A stretch of DNA of 22,989 nucleotides, from positions 1 to 22,989 of the forward strand of contig JABXJU010000049.1 in the NCBI GenBank assembly GCA_013375405.1, read 5' to 3'. The notes beneath the pieces are model-generated. The model saw nothing but the letters and a program-made list of their open reading frames with translations. It had not been told where the DNA came from and ran no database searches. This document shows, one piece after another, positions 9,701 through 17,291 of the stretch (positions are counted from its first letter, which is position 1; every line of letters starts with the position of its first letter). Source of the stretch: Candidatus Helarchaeota archaeon. Its GTDB lineage: Archaea; Asgardarchaeota; Lokiarchaeia; Helarchaeales; HEL-GB-A. Made by a program: the position numbers and the translations under genes.

Positions 9701-9811
9701 ATTATCTTCTTTGGTAAATTTCAAATTGGGAGCTGTTTTATTCAATGGAATAAGTAACAAAATCAAGGAAAAGAGAATAAAAATTAAGATGAATAAACTT
9801 CTTCTTTTCAA
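6776..9811 (-). CDS. GH67-like ectodomain fused to a Yip1-like multi-pass membrane domain
   Basis: A 1011-residue membrane protein. An N-terminal hydrophobic helix (~5-24) is a signal anchor or signal peptide. Residues ~60-175 resemble the N-terminal alpha/beta domain of GH67/GH20-type hydrolases (IVLGRPE, then GNDNLGDGYGVYWFIEY). Residues ~190-730 look like a TIM barrel plus helical tail of the alpha-glucuronidase (GH67) kind: EFQSAREYEG (E458 to G467) matches the GH67 catalytic region, with E464 the candidate base. A membrane helix at ~752-772, a charged linker, then ~820-978 with five or six helices containing GRLLGGKSSFLKTLEF resemble a Yip1 domain. There are 27 N-x-S/T sequons at 37-726 and one after. 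Start is TTG (in-frame stop four codons upstream). The activity is inferred from short motif similarity; it may bind rather than cut glycans. Confidence 0.65.
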   Translation of the reverse strand: MKRRSLFILIFILFSLILLLIPLNKTAPNLKFTKEDNASPISIPLIDHELSAQSFNASGPVTIYVGESIIGTEFYQLISNDLKMSFAAASIENDTVSLKNDSIVLGRPEINNITNEMVTSGNLSLNMTGWTPNSYRICNLVYNQTNVIVIAGNDNLGDGYGVYWFIEYFLKLHPEMISDINITRSTNLTMRRMGIGWGYQLHWQDDPPYVNQTNMDLTVNNLETQVKFALKTGMNTFNMGSFLRCLTFDNLTPGDPYVVYANDSPFRLRHEKYVEVYQNFTTYLKQFNFTLTIGTDMFPYTPAIREYLGGDLDVNDPALWVLINESIFELFSKLPFDGLQVRIGEGGEVGAGNYTSGVIFRSIEDTKMLIRNLLSYIDNFNNKFNTSKFLLFRTWSIGIGNVGDLHIDPDVYHQVFDEFDNENRTNLWVSIKHVAMDFFRYIPRNPTIGIGNLPTIVEFQSAREYEGYGNYPNYLASAYQMDLQYFGNSSNFKGVWVWTGYAGWYKGKNVAYQFYGFYSWQDANVYAYSRLNWNYSEDIVEITQDWIISTLGNNSQLIANFTQVLLLSDTAVRLGLYIHDFAKETLSLDTPFFSIGRLPNMLWVYWGIPTSSHAILTAVYDKCRGNVSSNVRDGFTAVTLVNNMIDLASGFTSNVSDPEVYAQMLFSLQYQREVYVMLAWYRQLFLYYYDYVITRNETSRQLYLAALPEVKTAIADYESNWDSYENYSRYETHEMHDFIQRVEVNYPIVQRFSRLFFFVLLGFVITGISMSFYYRKKSKEEESSEKWYFKLLNSAHAFNQSIIKPGKFFENLKEKEFKAYSFFPILLITLIMALTYSFFNYLESFKVVFGGFMIVGLGSWFYFGGSFYVFGRLLGGKSSFLKTLEFTQYLYIPFLIASMVLFGIFGISPEILWYYIIGAILYPTNLIVLLVVFIIILSWMFILGLLLISKNFEISLKRSALILIIPIIILLLILYFILTEYFAELFVFLNEHFDLITSVFNRAETSAAQFF

Positions 9812-9888
9812 TTTAATCAGTTATCTTTATTATTGTTCTAATTTTAATTTTGCTTTCATCTATATGATATTTCTGCTATTTGAAACTC

Positions 9889-10707
9889 TTATTGAGGAAC
9901 GAAGGGATAAAATGGTAAGGTCCCAAATATCGAGATGTAATAGATGTAGTACCCAATCACGATGGCACTACCTATAATGGAGGCGAATAGTATTGGATAC
10001 TTAAGCGGATTTATCTTTTTCCAGAGAATCACAACAACTTCAATCGCCAATAAAATTGCTGATAAGACCATTAATAACCATGCACACTGCCCTTCGTATG
10101 TCGCATACCCGCTCATGACAAAGAGGCCAATTCCTAACGGAACGACAAACACAATTTCATACCACTTCATGTTCCTACGATCTTTAATGAGCGTTTCTCC
10201 AATAAGGGCGAGAACAACGAAGCCGAAGAATCCAACATGAATCAGATGATGACCAACCCATTCGTCAGAATGGTATAAAAATAAGAACAAGGGATCCGTA
10301 TCATAGCCCAACCCTGGAGATACCTCTCGATATACCCAATTGGCATAATCGAACATTAGATGCACGACATGTCCCACCACTACCATCATAACAAGCATTA
10401 CAACCATTAACTCCAGCAGGTAAACATACTGTTTATTTCTCCCTTGTCCTAAATCGATTTTACCAAGCAAATTTTTCATTAGGACATAATAAATAATCAC
10501 AAAAACTGGTCCCATGAGAATGATTTCTACGATTTTTCCAATCCAAAAGGAGAAGGTTTCACCCACCGCCGGTATTTCTTCAATATTAACTACTACATTT
10601 ACCTTCCCGGGAATATAATTAGGTAACATAAAGCAAATCAATAATGAAACTAAGAAAATCAATAAAAATCTCACTGAAACATGAAAATACCTATGATCTA
10701 ACAACAT
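9889..10707 (-). CDS. polytopic membrane protein with clustered His/Asp residues, function unknown
   Basis: A 272-residue protein with about six or seven predicted membrane helices (roughly 12-28, 57-79, 97-117, 152-171, 184-201, 208-229, 237-260). I do not recognise the family. The notable feature is a His/Asp-rich pair of motifs: GHVVHLMFDYANW (H113, H116, D120) at the end of one helix and YHSDEWVGHHLIH (H146, D148, H153, H154, H157) at the start of the next. These could ligate a metal or haem at the membrane surface, as in some membrane hydroxylases or hydrolases, but that is inference. The ATG has AAGGTGA three bases upstream. It lies 77 bases before the GH67-like/Yip1 gene on the same strand, so the two may be expressed together. 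Confidence 0.7.
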   Translation of the reverse strand: MLLDHRYFHVSVRFLLIFLVSLLICFMLPNYIPGKVNVVVNIEEIPAVGETFSFWIGKIVEIILMGPVFVIIYYVLMKNLLGKIDLGQGRNKQYVYLLELMVVMLVMMVVVGHVVHLMFDYANWVYREVSPGLGYDTDPLFLFLYHSDEWVGHHLIHVGFFGFVVLALIGETLIKDRRNMKWYEIVFVVPLGIGLFVMSGYATYEGQCAWLLMVLSAILLAIEVVVILWKKINPLKYPILFASIIGSAIVIGYYIYYISIFGTLPFYPFVPQ

Positions 10708-10710
10708 ATT

Positions 10711-10717
10711 TCACCTT
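10711..10717 (-). promoter_or_regulatory. AAGGTGA ribosome binding site
   Basis: The minus strand reads AAGGTGA three bases before the ATG at 10707 of the 272-residue membrane protein. It fixes that start. Confidence 0.6.
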
Positions 10718-10847
10718 ATATTTTGATAATTCAAAGATCGTGATTACAGATTGAAAGCAATTCATCATATGTTTTCATATATTGGAATACATGTTGAATA
10801 TAAATGAACAAAATTCATATTCTTTATATCATTAGTGGTGGATTTTG

Positions 10848-10913
10848 ATGGAAAATTCTACAGATGATTTAGAATTGAAATATCGTTTTATTTTCTTAAC
10901 TCAAGCTTTTTAA
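10848..10913 (+). CDS. possible 21-residue ORF with strong ribosome site
   Basis: An ATG preceded four bases upstream by GGTGGAT (10837-10843) opens a 21-codon acidic/aromatic ORF ending in TAA, overlapping the last 26 bases of the opposite-strand MFS gene. The ribosome site is as good as those of real genes in the window. The ORF may be a small protein, the leftover start of a lost gene, or chance. Confidence 0.2.
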   Translation: MENSTDDLELKYRFIFLTQAF

Positions 10914-12096
10914 ATACCATTAAGAAGGAAGCCAGGGAAAGCATGCCCATAATGAATCCTAACCAATAGGGTTGAAAAGTACCGAGTATGAAGAAACCAA
11001 TAAGAGGGCCTAATATTTGTGCGAGACTGTCTAGGGCAGTTGAGTAGCCATTAATCGCCCCTTGTTCTCTAGGTGTGACGGATCGGGTAATTTTGCTAAT
11101 TATTATTCCTCTTGTGCACGAAGCTGCAAAGCTGACAAGTATCAAAACAAGCCCGAATTGTATCGGGTTTTGAACAAAGCCAACGAGTATAAAAACTACT
11201 ACAAACGACCCTAAACCAAGTATTAATGTTCTATTTTCACCTAATTTTCTTAAAAGTGGTTCAAATATAGTAAATCTATAGATAGCTCGAAATATACCCG
11301 AGATTGTTAGTAACAACCCAACTTCTGGGGGTGTTAATCCAAGTACTAGATATGCAAATCCTGCAATAGTAGTAATGTAGATCATAAAGGAGATGGTGTG
11401 AAAACCAAATTGCGTTAATAAATAAAGAGCTGTTGTATTTTTTCTTAATTTGAGCTCAACTTTTTCTTTTGGTAGATTCCGTTTTGATTTCGGCCATGTC
11501 TCTTTTAATATTAGAATTGTTATAATGATTGTTGTAATAGATAAGCCCGTTGAAGCTAACCCAGGCGCTAACATCCCGAACCCACCTAAATTATATAGGA
11601 TACCACCCATCCCAGGACCAACAAGACTGGCTAAGACATGGCACACACCCACATTTGTCATTTGAACGGCTCTATCCCCTGGTGGGACCGTATCGCTAAT
11701 GATCGCCTTTGCTATAGGAAAATTTCCACCAAATATTCCATCAATGACTCGAGAAACGATGAGCATCCCTAAAGTTGTTGAAAATCCCATCAATAAAAAT
11801 CCAATAGCGGTTCCAATTTGACTAATCAAGAGTAGGGGAAGCCTTCCATATTTATCGCTTAATTTCCCTAATATTGGCGCAAAAACGAGGGTGAAAATAG
11901 CGTTTATCGAAAGAATAAAGCCTATTAACAATTCATTCCCAGAAATCGTTAAAATGAATTTTGGAAGGATTGTAAGTAAAATCGTAAATCCCAAGATGTC
12001 GATGAAAATTGAAAACCATAATGGGATTAAGTTTGGATATTTAAATCGTGTCTTCTTCTCTGAATTGGTTTGAAGTTCGGACATATTATATTCCAT
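10888..12096 (-). CDS. MFS transporter, TetA-like DHA1 family
   Basis: A 402-residue, probably 12-helix major facilitator in the cytoplasmic membrane. TM1 carries FIDILGFTILLTILP, the pattern of the tetracycline/H+ antiporter-like branch, with an acidic residue (D33). The loop between TM2 and TM3 has motif A, GKLSDKYGR (77-85). Helix 5 has the antiporter-type motif C remnant GPGMGG (160-165). This supports proton-driven export of a small molecule; the substrate cannot be read from sequence. Two ATGs (12096 and 12084) precede the first helix and neither has a clear ribosome site; the longer form is given. It is the first gene of the minus-strand run that includes the His-clustered membrane protein and the GH67-like/Yip1 protein, 180 bases upstream of the former. 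Confidence 0.85.
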   Translation of the reverse strand: MEYNMSELQTNSEKKTRFKYPNLIPLWFSIFIDILGFTILLTILPKFILTISGNELLIGFILSINAIFTLVFAPILGKLSDKYGRLPLLLISQIGTAIGFLLMGFSTTLGMLIVSRVIDGIFGGNFPIAKAIISDTVPPGDRAVQMTNVGVCHVLASLVGPGMGGILYNLGGFGMLAPGLASTGLSITTIIITILILKETWPKSKRNLPKEKVELKLRKNTTALYLLTQFGFHTISFMIYITTIAGFAYLVLGLTPPEVGLLLTISGIFRAIYRFTIFEPLLRKLGENRTLILGLGSFVVVFILVGFVQNPIQFGLVLILVSFAASCTRGIIISKITRSVTPREQGAINGYSTALDSLAQILGPLIGFFILGTFQPYWLGFIMGMLSLASFLMVFKKLELRK

Positions 12097-12181
12097 TGAA
12101 AATTGATGAAAATAAAGATTCTAATATCTAAATCAACCAAAAAAAATTAGTAAAAAAGTTTTGCGGAAATAATGAGGAAAC

Positions 12182-12385
12182 ATGACGAATGAAGAAGTCA
12201 AATGTATTTATTGTGGCAAGGTAGCAGGTCCTGAAACAATAGGGAAGAGTATTAGCTTTTATGTTAATTGGATAGAGTACCTACCAGGGAAATGGATGTG
12301 CCGGGAATGCAAGGAGGGAAAGCATGATAAAAATTTGGTTCGATATAAAATTCAATTTCTTTCTAAGGATTCAAAACTATATTAG
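12182..12385 (+). CDS. small CxxC/CxxC zinc-ribbon protein
   Basis: A 67-residue soluble protein with two Cys knuckles, CIYC (C8-C11) and CREC (C40-C43), spaced as in a zinc ribbon that holds one zinc ion. Between them lies an aromatic stretch (SFYVNWIEYLPGKWM). The tail is basic. The ATG has GAGG four bases upstream (12174-12177). It is divergent from the MFS gene across 85 bases and lies 213 bases before the coiled-coil gene on the same strand. The role is unknown; such mini-ribbons bind nucleic acid or partner proteins. A chance ORF with this Cys spacing and a good ribosome site is unlikely. Confidence 0.65.
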   Translation: MTNEEVKCIYCGKVAGPETIGKSISFYVNWIEYLPGKWMCRECKEGKHDKNLVRYKIQFLSKDSKLY

Positions 12386-12598
12386 ATTTAACTGAAGATG
12401 AAATTCACTACGAAATACTTTTCTTGAAAATTGGATATATTATAAGGCAGATTATTAGATCAACTTAAATAATAGATTAGATCAATTTAAGAATGAGAAA
12501 AGAGTTAAGCCCCTCTTATTGCTGAATTTATTATTTTATGAGAGATCCATATTGGATAGGTAGAATTTAATTCAAACCTTACTTATGAGGGTAAGACC
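12386..12598. other. 213-base gap with an imperfect direct repeat
   Basis: AT-rich gap between the zinc-ribbon and coiled-coil genes. The 14-mer TTAGATCAACTTAA (12455-12468) recurs 22 bases on as TTAGATCAATTTAA (12477-12490), 13 of 14 bases alike, close to two helical turns. It could be a repressor or activator site for the coiled-coil gene. A weak 5-bp hairpin (AAGAG/CTCTT) follows near 12500-12520. The ribosome site of the coiled-coil gene is GAGGGT at 12587-12592. Confidence 0.3.
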
Positions 12599-13822
12599 AT
12601 GGAAAAAATAGAGAAGAGTATCGTAAAAAAAGAGAAAGAAATTGAAAAATTGAAGCAAAAATTAAAAGAGCAGGAAGAAAAGAATAAAAGAGAACAATCA
12701 AGAACGAAAGAGGAAGTTAAAGAGCTCGGAAACCGTGTTAGAGAGCTGCTAAGCGAGAAAAAGGAGATTATGATTAAGGAAGAGCAAGCAGTACATGAGA
12801 TGGACCGTATTTTAAGAGCGCATAATACTATGCAAGATGAAAATAAACGTTTGCATGAAGAACTTACGCAAGTTGGGATCTTAAAAGCAGAAATGAAAGG
12901 ATTAGAATTAAGAATCGATACCCACTATATAAGAATCAAGGAATTAGAAACCACCTTACAGAAAAAAGATGAATTAATAGATCAATTAAAAGGAACTGAA
13001 GATCAGCTATGGGTGGAGCTCAAGTCAAAAGATGAGGAACTCGTAAAGAAGGAGTTACAAATTAATGCATTAACCTCCGATATGACGTCTACCGCTCAAT
13101 CTTTCGAAGAATCAGAAGGAAAGGCAAAAAATTTAGAAGTTGAAATAAAGAATCTAAATTATACTATAGACAACCAAAGAAATCAAATTAATAACTTAGG
13201 TTCCCAAATAAACTCGATAGTAAACGATAGGGAGCGACTTAAAACCACGGTTTCTGAAAAAGAAAATGTAATCATGCAATTAAAAGGTGAAATTACTAGC
13301 TTAAATTCAAGAATTAGTGAGTTAGGCGAAGAATTAGCTCAAATCCAGCGGGGAATGGAAGCCGCTGAAGCTGGAGTCATTTCGCGTGCCCTTCCAAATC
13401 TTGTAAAGGGCGATGATCAAGCAATTGAAAAAATCGCTCAAATTACTCAAAGAATTAAGCATAATGCTGTAATTACCGTCCCAGATTTTTCTCTAGTCCC
13501 TACTATATTAAATTTAGAAAACTTAAGAACCTCTACTCAGCTACGAATCATGGCTTTTGTCGATTTTAAAAATCCGAAGCACAAATCTATCTTTGACCAA
13601 TTTAACCGGCCTAATATCATGATTCGTCATACCGAAGAAAGAAATCTTTTTGGGATTAATCGCGACCACGAAGAACTGCTCATCGCGCCTAAAGATGCTA
13701 CTGGGACTCCTTTCGGACTGGTTGTCAAAGACCCTTTCCAAATTGAAATTCTTGGCAGCATTTTTCTAGATATTTGGGGAAAATGCAGAAGAAATGTCGA
13801 TGATTATGAATTTTCATCATAG
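12599..13822 (+). CDS. long coiled-coil protein with globular C-terminal domain
   Basis: A 407-residue soluble protein without signal or membrane helix. Residues 1 to ~255 are almost unbroken charged heptad sequence (Glu/Lys/Gln/Leu-rich, with repeated LK-type heptads), predicting a long parallel or antiparallel coiled coil. Residues ~256-407 form a compact mixed alpha/beta domain: the segments LRIMAFVDF, PNIMIRHTEE, HEELLIAPKD and FLDIWGKCRR follow the strand-helix order seen in C-terminal sensor domains of archaeal TrmB-like regulators and PLD-like folds. That similarity is only by eye. No HTH was found, so this is not a typical regulator. The coil may form a scaffold or tether with a ligand- or nucleic-acid-sensing head. 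The ATG is six bases after GAGGGT. Confidence 0.7.
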   Translation: MEKIEKSIVKKEKEIEKLKQKLKEQEEKNKREQSRTKEEVKELGNRVRELLSEKKEIMIKEEQAVHEMDRILRAHNTMQDENKRLHEELTQVGILKAEMKGLELRIDTHYIRIKELETTLQKKDELIDQLKGTEDQLWVELKSKDEELVKKELQINALTSDMTSTAQSFEESEGKAKNLEVEIKNLNYTIDNQRNQINNLGSQINSIVNDRERLKTTVSEKENVIMQLKGEITSLNSRISELGEELAQIQRGMEAAEAGVISRALPNLVKGDDQAIEKIAQITQRIKHNAVITVPDFSLVPTILNLENLRTSTQLRIMAFVDFKNPKHKSIFDQFNRPNIMIRHTEERNLFGINRDHEELLIAPKDATGTPFGLVVKDPFQIEILGSIFLDIWGKCRRNVDDYEFSS

Positions 13823-13855
13823 AGTGAAAAAAAATCTCCCCTCATTTTTTACACA
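13823..13855. terminator. candidate bidirectional terminator
   Basis: Between the convergent coiled-coil gene and trpA, GTG plus six A (13824-13832) can pair with six T plus CAC (13845-13854, one bulged A) around a C-rich 12-base loop. Both strands end in oligo-T, suiting termination of both transcription units in a 35-base gap. Confidence 0.45.
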
Positions 13856-13857
13856 AA

Positions 13858-14667
13858 CTACTTTATAGTAGCTTTCTTTAGCTTGTTGGTATATTCTTCG
13901 AGTGTTTTAAGCATAAGATCCTTTTCTTCATGATTTTTTTCTATAATTTTGACAAATGCACTTCCTACAATGGCTGCGTCTGCCCCATTTTTCAAGATCG
14001 TGCGCACATGGTCTGGTTCTGAGATCCCAAAACCTACAGCTAATGGCACTTTTCCATTCGTAATTGCATGGGCGACTTTAATCAGATTAATCGTGAGCTC
14101 TTGAACTTTAGTCCTAGCACCCGTTACTCCAAATACTGAGACCAAATAGAGAAAGCCTGAGGTGTATTCTAAGGTTTTCTTCATACGCTCGGGTGAAGTT
14201 GAAGGAGCTATAAAAAATATAGTATCGATTTCATAGGAATCAGCTAGTTTCTTATATTCATCTGCTTCTTCAATGGGAAGATCTGGTACAATCACTCCGG
14301 AAATTTCAGAACTAGATGCAGATTCAAAAAAATTCTCTAACCCCATTCTAAAAATAGAATTATAATAAGTCATCGTTACAAGAGGTTGTTTGTATTTTTC
14401 TCTGATTTCCTCGGCTATCTTAAAGACTTTCTTCGGGGTGATACCTGCCTTCAGTGCTCTCACGCTGGCTGCTTGGATGGTAGGTCCATCGGCTATTGGA
14501 TCTGAGAAAGGAATTCCAAGCTCAATGATATCGGCGCCTCCCTTGATGAGCGACTCGACGATACTTGGGGTGTGTGAGGGCGTAGGATCACCAGCGGCTA
14601 CATATGCTATTAGAGCGCCTTCCCCCCGCTCATTTAATGCTGAAAAAGTTTTCGCAATTTCTCTCAT
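13858..14667 (-). CDS. trpA: tryptophan synthase alpha subunit
   Basis: Cleaves indole-3-glycerol phosphate to indole and glyceraldehyde 3-phosphate, passing indole through a tunnel to TrpB. At 269 residues it is the normal length for the TIM-barrel subunit. The catalytic pair lies in [15 protein letters not shown]49 and D60 fall at exactly the residue numbers of the Salmonella enzyme. The flexible catalytic loop region (VFGVTGAR) and the phosphate-binding segments VGFGIS and GSAFV are present. It is the last gene of the trp operon; its ATG overlaps the trpB stop by four bases (ATGA), so the two subunits are likely translated in a coupled way. The stop is TAG, followed by the candidate terminator. 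Confidence 0.97.
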   Translation of the reverse strand: MREIAKTFSALNERGEGALIAYVAAGDPTPSHTPSIVESLIKGGADIIELGIPFSDPIADGPTIQAASVRALKAGITPKKVFKIAEEIREKYKQPLVTMTYYNSIFRMGLENFFESASSSEISGVIVPDLPIEEADEYKKLADSYEIDTIFFIAPSTSPERMKKTLEYTSGFLYLVSVFGVTGARTKVQELTINLIKVAHAITNGKVPLAVGFGISEPDHVRTILKNGADAAIVGSAFVKIIEKNHEEKDLMLKTLEEYTNKLKKATIK

Positions 14668-15860
14668 ATTTTCGCCCCTATATAATCTGCTACAACATTG
14701 ACGTCTTTATCCCCTCTACCTGATAGACATACCACGAGTATTTGGTCAGGATCCATCTCTTTTGCAAGATCCATTGCAAATGCCAAAGCATGTGCTGGCT
14801 CTAGAGCAGGAATAATTCCTTCTCTCTTCGATAATACTTGAAATGCAGCAACCGCATCTTCATCATCAATAATGGCGCATTCAAGCCGTCCAATACTCTT
14901 TAAAAAGGAGTGTTCAGGTCCCACTCCGGGATAGTCAAGACCCGCTGAGATACTATGAGTTGGCAATATCTGGCCATTCTCATCTTGGAGAATATAAGTC
15001 AGCATTCCGTGGAAAACTCCTTCTGCTCCTCCACCCAATGCGGCAGCATGCTTACCAGTAATAACTCCATGTCCTCCAGCTTCAACTCCGTAAAGTTTCA
15101 CATTAATATCGTCCAAAAATGGGTAGAACGTCCCCATTGCATTACTTCCACCACCAATACATGCGACGAGAGCGTCTGGAAGTCGTTTTTCCTTTTTCAA
15201 TATTTGCTCTTTCAGTTCGTTTCCGATGACACTTTGGAAGTCTCGAACAATCATAGGATAGGGGTGAGGCCCAACTACGGAACCTAGGAGATAATAAGTG
15301 TCTTGAACATTCGTGACCCAATCTCTCATGGCTTCATTAATTGCATCTTTCAGCGTTTTAGATCCTGACTCAACTGGAATAACTTGAGCATCCAAAAGTT
15401 TCATTCTGAAGACGTTGAGCTTCTGCCGCTCAATATCCTCTGAGCCCATATAGATTTCCGCTTTTAATCCAAGCATAGCGCAGGCTATTGCAGTTCCAAC
15501 ACCATGCTGACCCGCACCAGTTTCAGCAATAACACGTGTTTTTCCCATGCGTTTTGCAAGTAAGGCTTGCCCCAAAGTGTTATTAATCTTGTGTGCGCCT
15601 CCATGGGCTAGATCTTCCCGTTTTAAATAAATTTTCGCTCCACCTAAAATTTTCGTTAAATTTTCTGCGTAGTATAGAGGTGTGGGTCTCCCAGCATACT
15701 CTGATAAATAATAATTCAATTTTTTTTGGAATTCTGGATCGTTTTTTGCTTCTTTATATGCCTTCTCTAATTCTTTAATGATTGCCATAAGCGTTTCTGG
15801 AACGAATTGGCCTCCATACTTTCCAAATTTTCGGTTTACAGGATATTCTTTCAATTCCAT
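14664..15860 (-). CDS. trpB: tryptophan synthase beta subunit (TrpB1 type)
   Basis: PLP enzyme joining indole and L-serine to make tryptophan. At 398 residues it is the usual size of TrpB1, the form that pairs with TrpA, rather than the longer TrpB2. The PLP lysine is K91 in [13 protein letters not shown]113 in AETGAGQHG is the catalytic Glu; GGGSNAMG (about 236-243) binds the PLP phosphate. The ATG overlaps the trpF stop by one base (TAATG) and the stop overlaps trpA (ATGA). Nothing in the sequence departs from a working enzyme. Confidence 0.98.
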   Translation of the reverse strand: MELKEYPVNRKFGKYGGQFVPETLMAIIKELEKAYKEAKNDPEFQKKLNYYLSEYAGRPTPLYYAENLTKILGGAKIYLKREDLAHGGAHKINNTLGQALLAKRMGKTRVIAETGAGQHGVGTAIACAMLGLKAEIYMGSEDIERQKLNVFRMKLLDAQVIPVESGSKTLKDAINEAMRDWVTNVQDTYYLLGSVVGPHPYPMIVRDFQSVIGNELKEQILKKEKRLPDALVACIGGGSNAMGTFYPFLDDINVKLYGVEAGGHGVITGKHAAALGGGAEGVFHGMLTYILQDENGQILPTHSISAGLDYPGVGPEHSFLKSIGRLECAIIDDEDAVAAFQVLSKREGIIPALEPAHALAFAMDLAKEMDPDQILVVCLSGRGDKDVNVVADYIGAKI

Positions 15861-16510
15861 TATATTTCAACTTCCTTAGCGTTTTTTATAAATTCAATAA
15901 CTTTAGTTCGGTCTTTTATTCCTGGGCTTGCTTCAACACCACTGGAGACATCTACGGCATAGGGTTTGACCGTATTAATAGCAGTTTTTATATTTTGTGG
16001 TGTGAGCCCTCCCGCGAGGATTAATGGCTTAGGATGTATAGCTTCTTTTATACGTTTACTAATCTCCCAATCATGAGTTACTCCTGAACCTCCTTTTTTG
16101 CCCGGAACGAAGGAGTCCAGAAGGATTGCATCAAAATAGTTTGTAATTTTCACAACATAATCGATATCCAAACCGGATTTTACTTGAATGCCCCCTATTA
16201 AGTGCGCATCTGATAGCTTTTCTCGGATTTCCCCCAGCGAATTTTCTAAACCATGAACCTGAATAAAACTAGGATTCAATTCTTTATAGATTTTCATTAA
16301 ATATGCAACATTTTCTGGGATAGTGACAGCAACCGTGTCTATAAATACAGGAGTGGCTTCAATTAACTTTTTTGCTTGAGTTATAGAGACATTTCGTGGT
16401 GATTGAGAGACATCCACAACCATACCTACAGCATCTGTGCCAGCTTCCACAGCTGTTTTAAGATCCTTTAGAGAAGTTATTCCGCAGATCTTAACACGGA
16501 CTCGACTCAT
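15860..16510 (-). CDS. trpF: phosphoribosylanthranilate isomerase
   Basis: Amadori rearrangement of N-(5-phosphoribosyl)anthranilate to the deoxyribulose form, the third step to tryptophan. A 216-residue TIM barrel. The general base is C9 in VKICGIT and the general acid is D132 in ILLDSF. Phosphate-binding motifs are LAGGLTPQN and VDVSSGVE followed by PGIKD. It is a stand-alone protein, not fused to TrpC as in enterobacteria. It starts 28 bases after the trpC stop, the widest gap in the operon, with only a weak GATG-type ribosome site. Its stop shares a base with the trpB start. Confidence 0.96.
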   Translation of the reverse strand: MSRVRVKICGITSLKDLKTAVEAGTDAVGMVVDVSQSPRNVSITQAKKLIEATPVFIDTVAVTIPENVAYLMKIYKELNPSFIQVHGLENSLGEIREKLSDAHLIGGIQVKSGLDIDYVVKITNYFDAILLDSFVPGKKGGSGVTHDWEISKRIKEAIHPKPLILAGGLTPQNIKTAINTVKPYAVDVSSGVEASPGIKDRTKVIEFIKNAKEVEI

Positions 16511-16538
16511 AATGCCATCAACTGCCCTTTAATTTTTT

Positions 16539-17291
16539 TCATATTTTAACATCAGACAAATTTTTTATTGTATTAGCTAAATCAGAGGATTGCATTAATG
16601 TAGAACCAATAAGTACTGCATTTGCACCTAACGAAGCTAGGTACTCCGCATCTACTTTATTTTTGACTCCACTTTCGCTTATGACCGTTTTATCCTTTGG
16701 AATTAATTTTATCAACTTTTCAGTGGTTTTAAGGTTAATTTTCAGGGTTGATAAATCTCGGTTATTGATACCTATTATTTCAGCACCAATTTCTAAAGCT
16801 ATTTTTAATTCATCTTCGTTGTGAACTTCCACAAGAGCCTCTAATCCTACTTTTTTGCATTTTTCAAATAATTTGCCAGTGTTTTCTTTTAATAATCCCA
16901 CAATTATTAACACGGCATCAGCGTTACAGTTGTAGGATTCTTCAATCTCTGCCTCTGAGGTCATGAAATCTTTTCTTAATAACGGTATTGAAACATTTTC
17001 AGAGACACTAATTAGATTTTCAATATTTCCACCGAAGTAATTCTCTTCTGTTAAGACCGAAATACTTGCAGCTCCGTTATCCTGCATAATTTTGGCAATT
17101 GATACTGGATCTTGGATATCCCGGAGATTCCCCTGAGATGGAGATCTTGGTTTTATTTCAGAAATAAGAGCTAAATGTCCTTCGTTATTTTTATTCAATA
17201 TAGCATTAGAAAAAGAGAGGAAATTTTTGCTCCTATCTCTTATCTTTATTTGCTTTTTTTTATTACTGGCGATCTCCTCTAAAATATTCAA
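16539..17291 (-). CDS. trpC: indole-3-glycerol phosphate synthase
   Basis: Closes the indole ring with loss of CO2 and water. A 250-residue TIM barrel with the full catalytic set by alignment to the Sulfolobus enzyme: E45, K47 and S50 in SEIKPRSPS, K107 in RKDF, E155 in LVEVH, N177 and R178 in INNRDL, E206 and S207 in SESG. The start is TTG, overlapping the trpD stop as TTGA, with GGAGGAT five bases upstream, one of the best ribosome sites in the operon. By eye the gene is more AT-rich than trpE. Confidence 0.96.
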   Translation of the reverse strand: MNILEEIASNKKKQIKIRDRSKNFLSFSNAILNKNNEGHLALISEIKPRSPSQGNLRDIQDPVSIAKIMQDNGAASISVLTEENYFGGNIENLISVSENVSIPLLRKDFMTSEAEIEESYNCNADAVLIIVGLLKENTGKLFEKCKKVGLEALVEVHNEDELKIALEIGAEIIGINNRDLSTLKINLKTTEKLIKLIPKDKTVISESGVKNKVDAEYLASLGANAVLIGSTLMQSSDLANTIKNLSDVKI

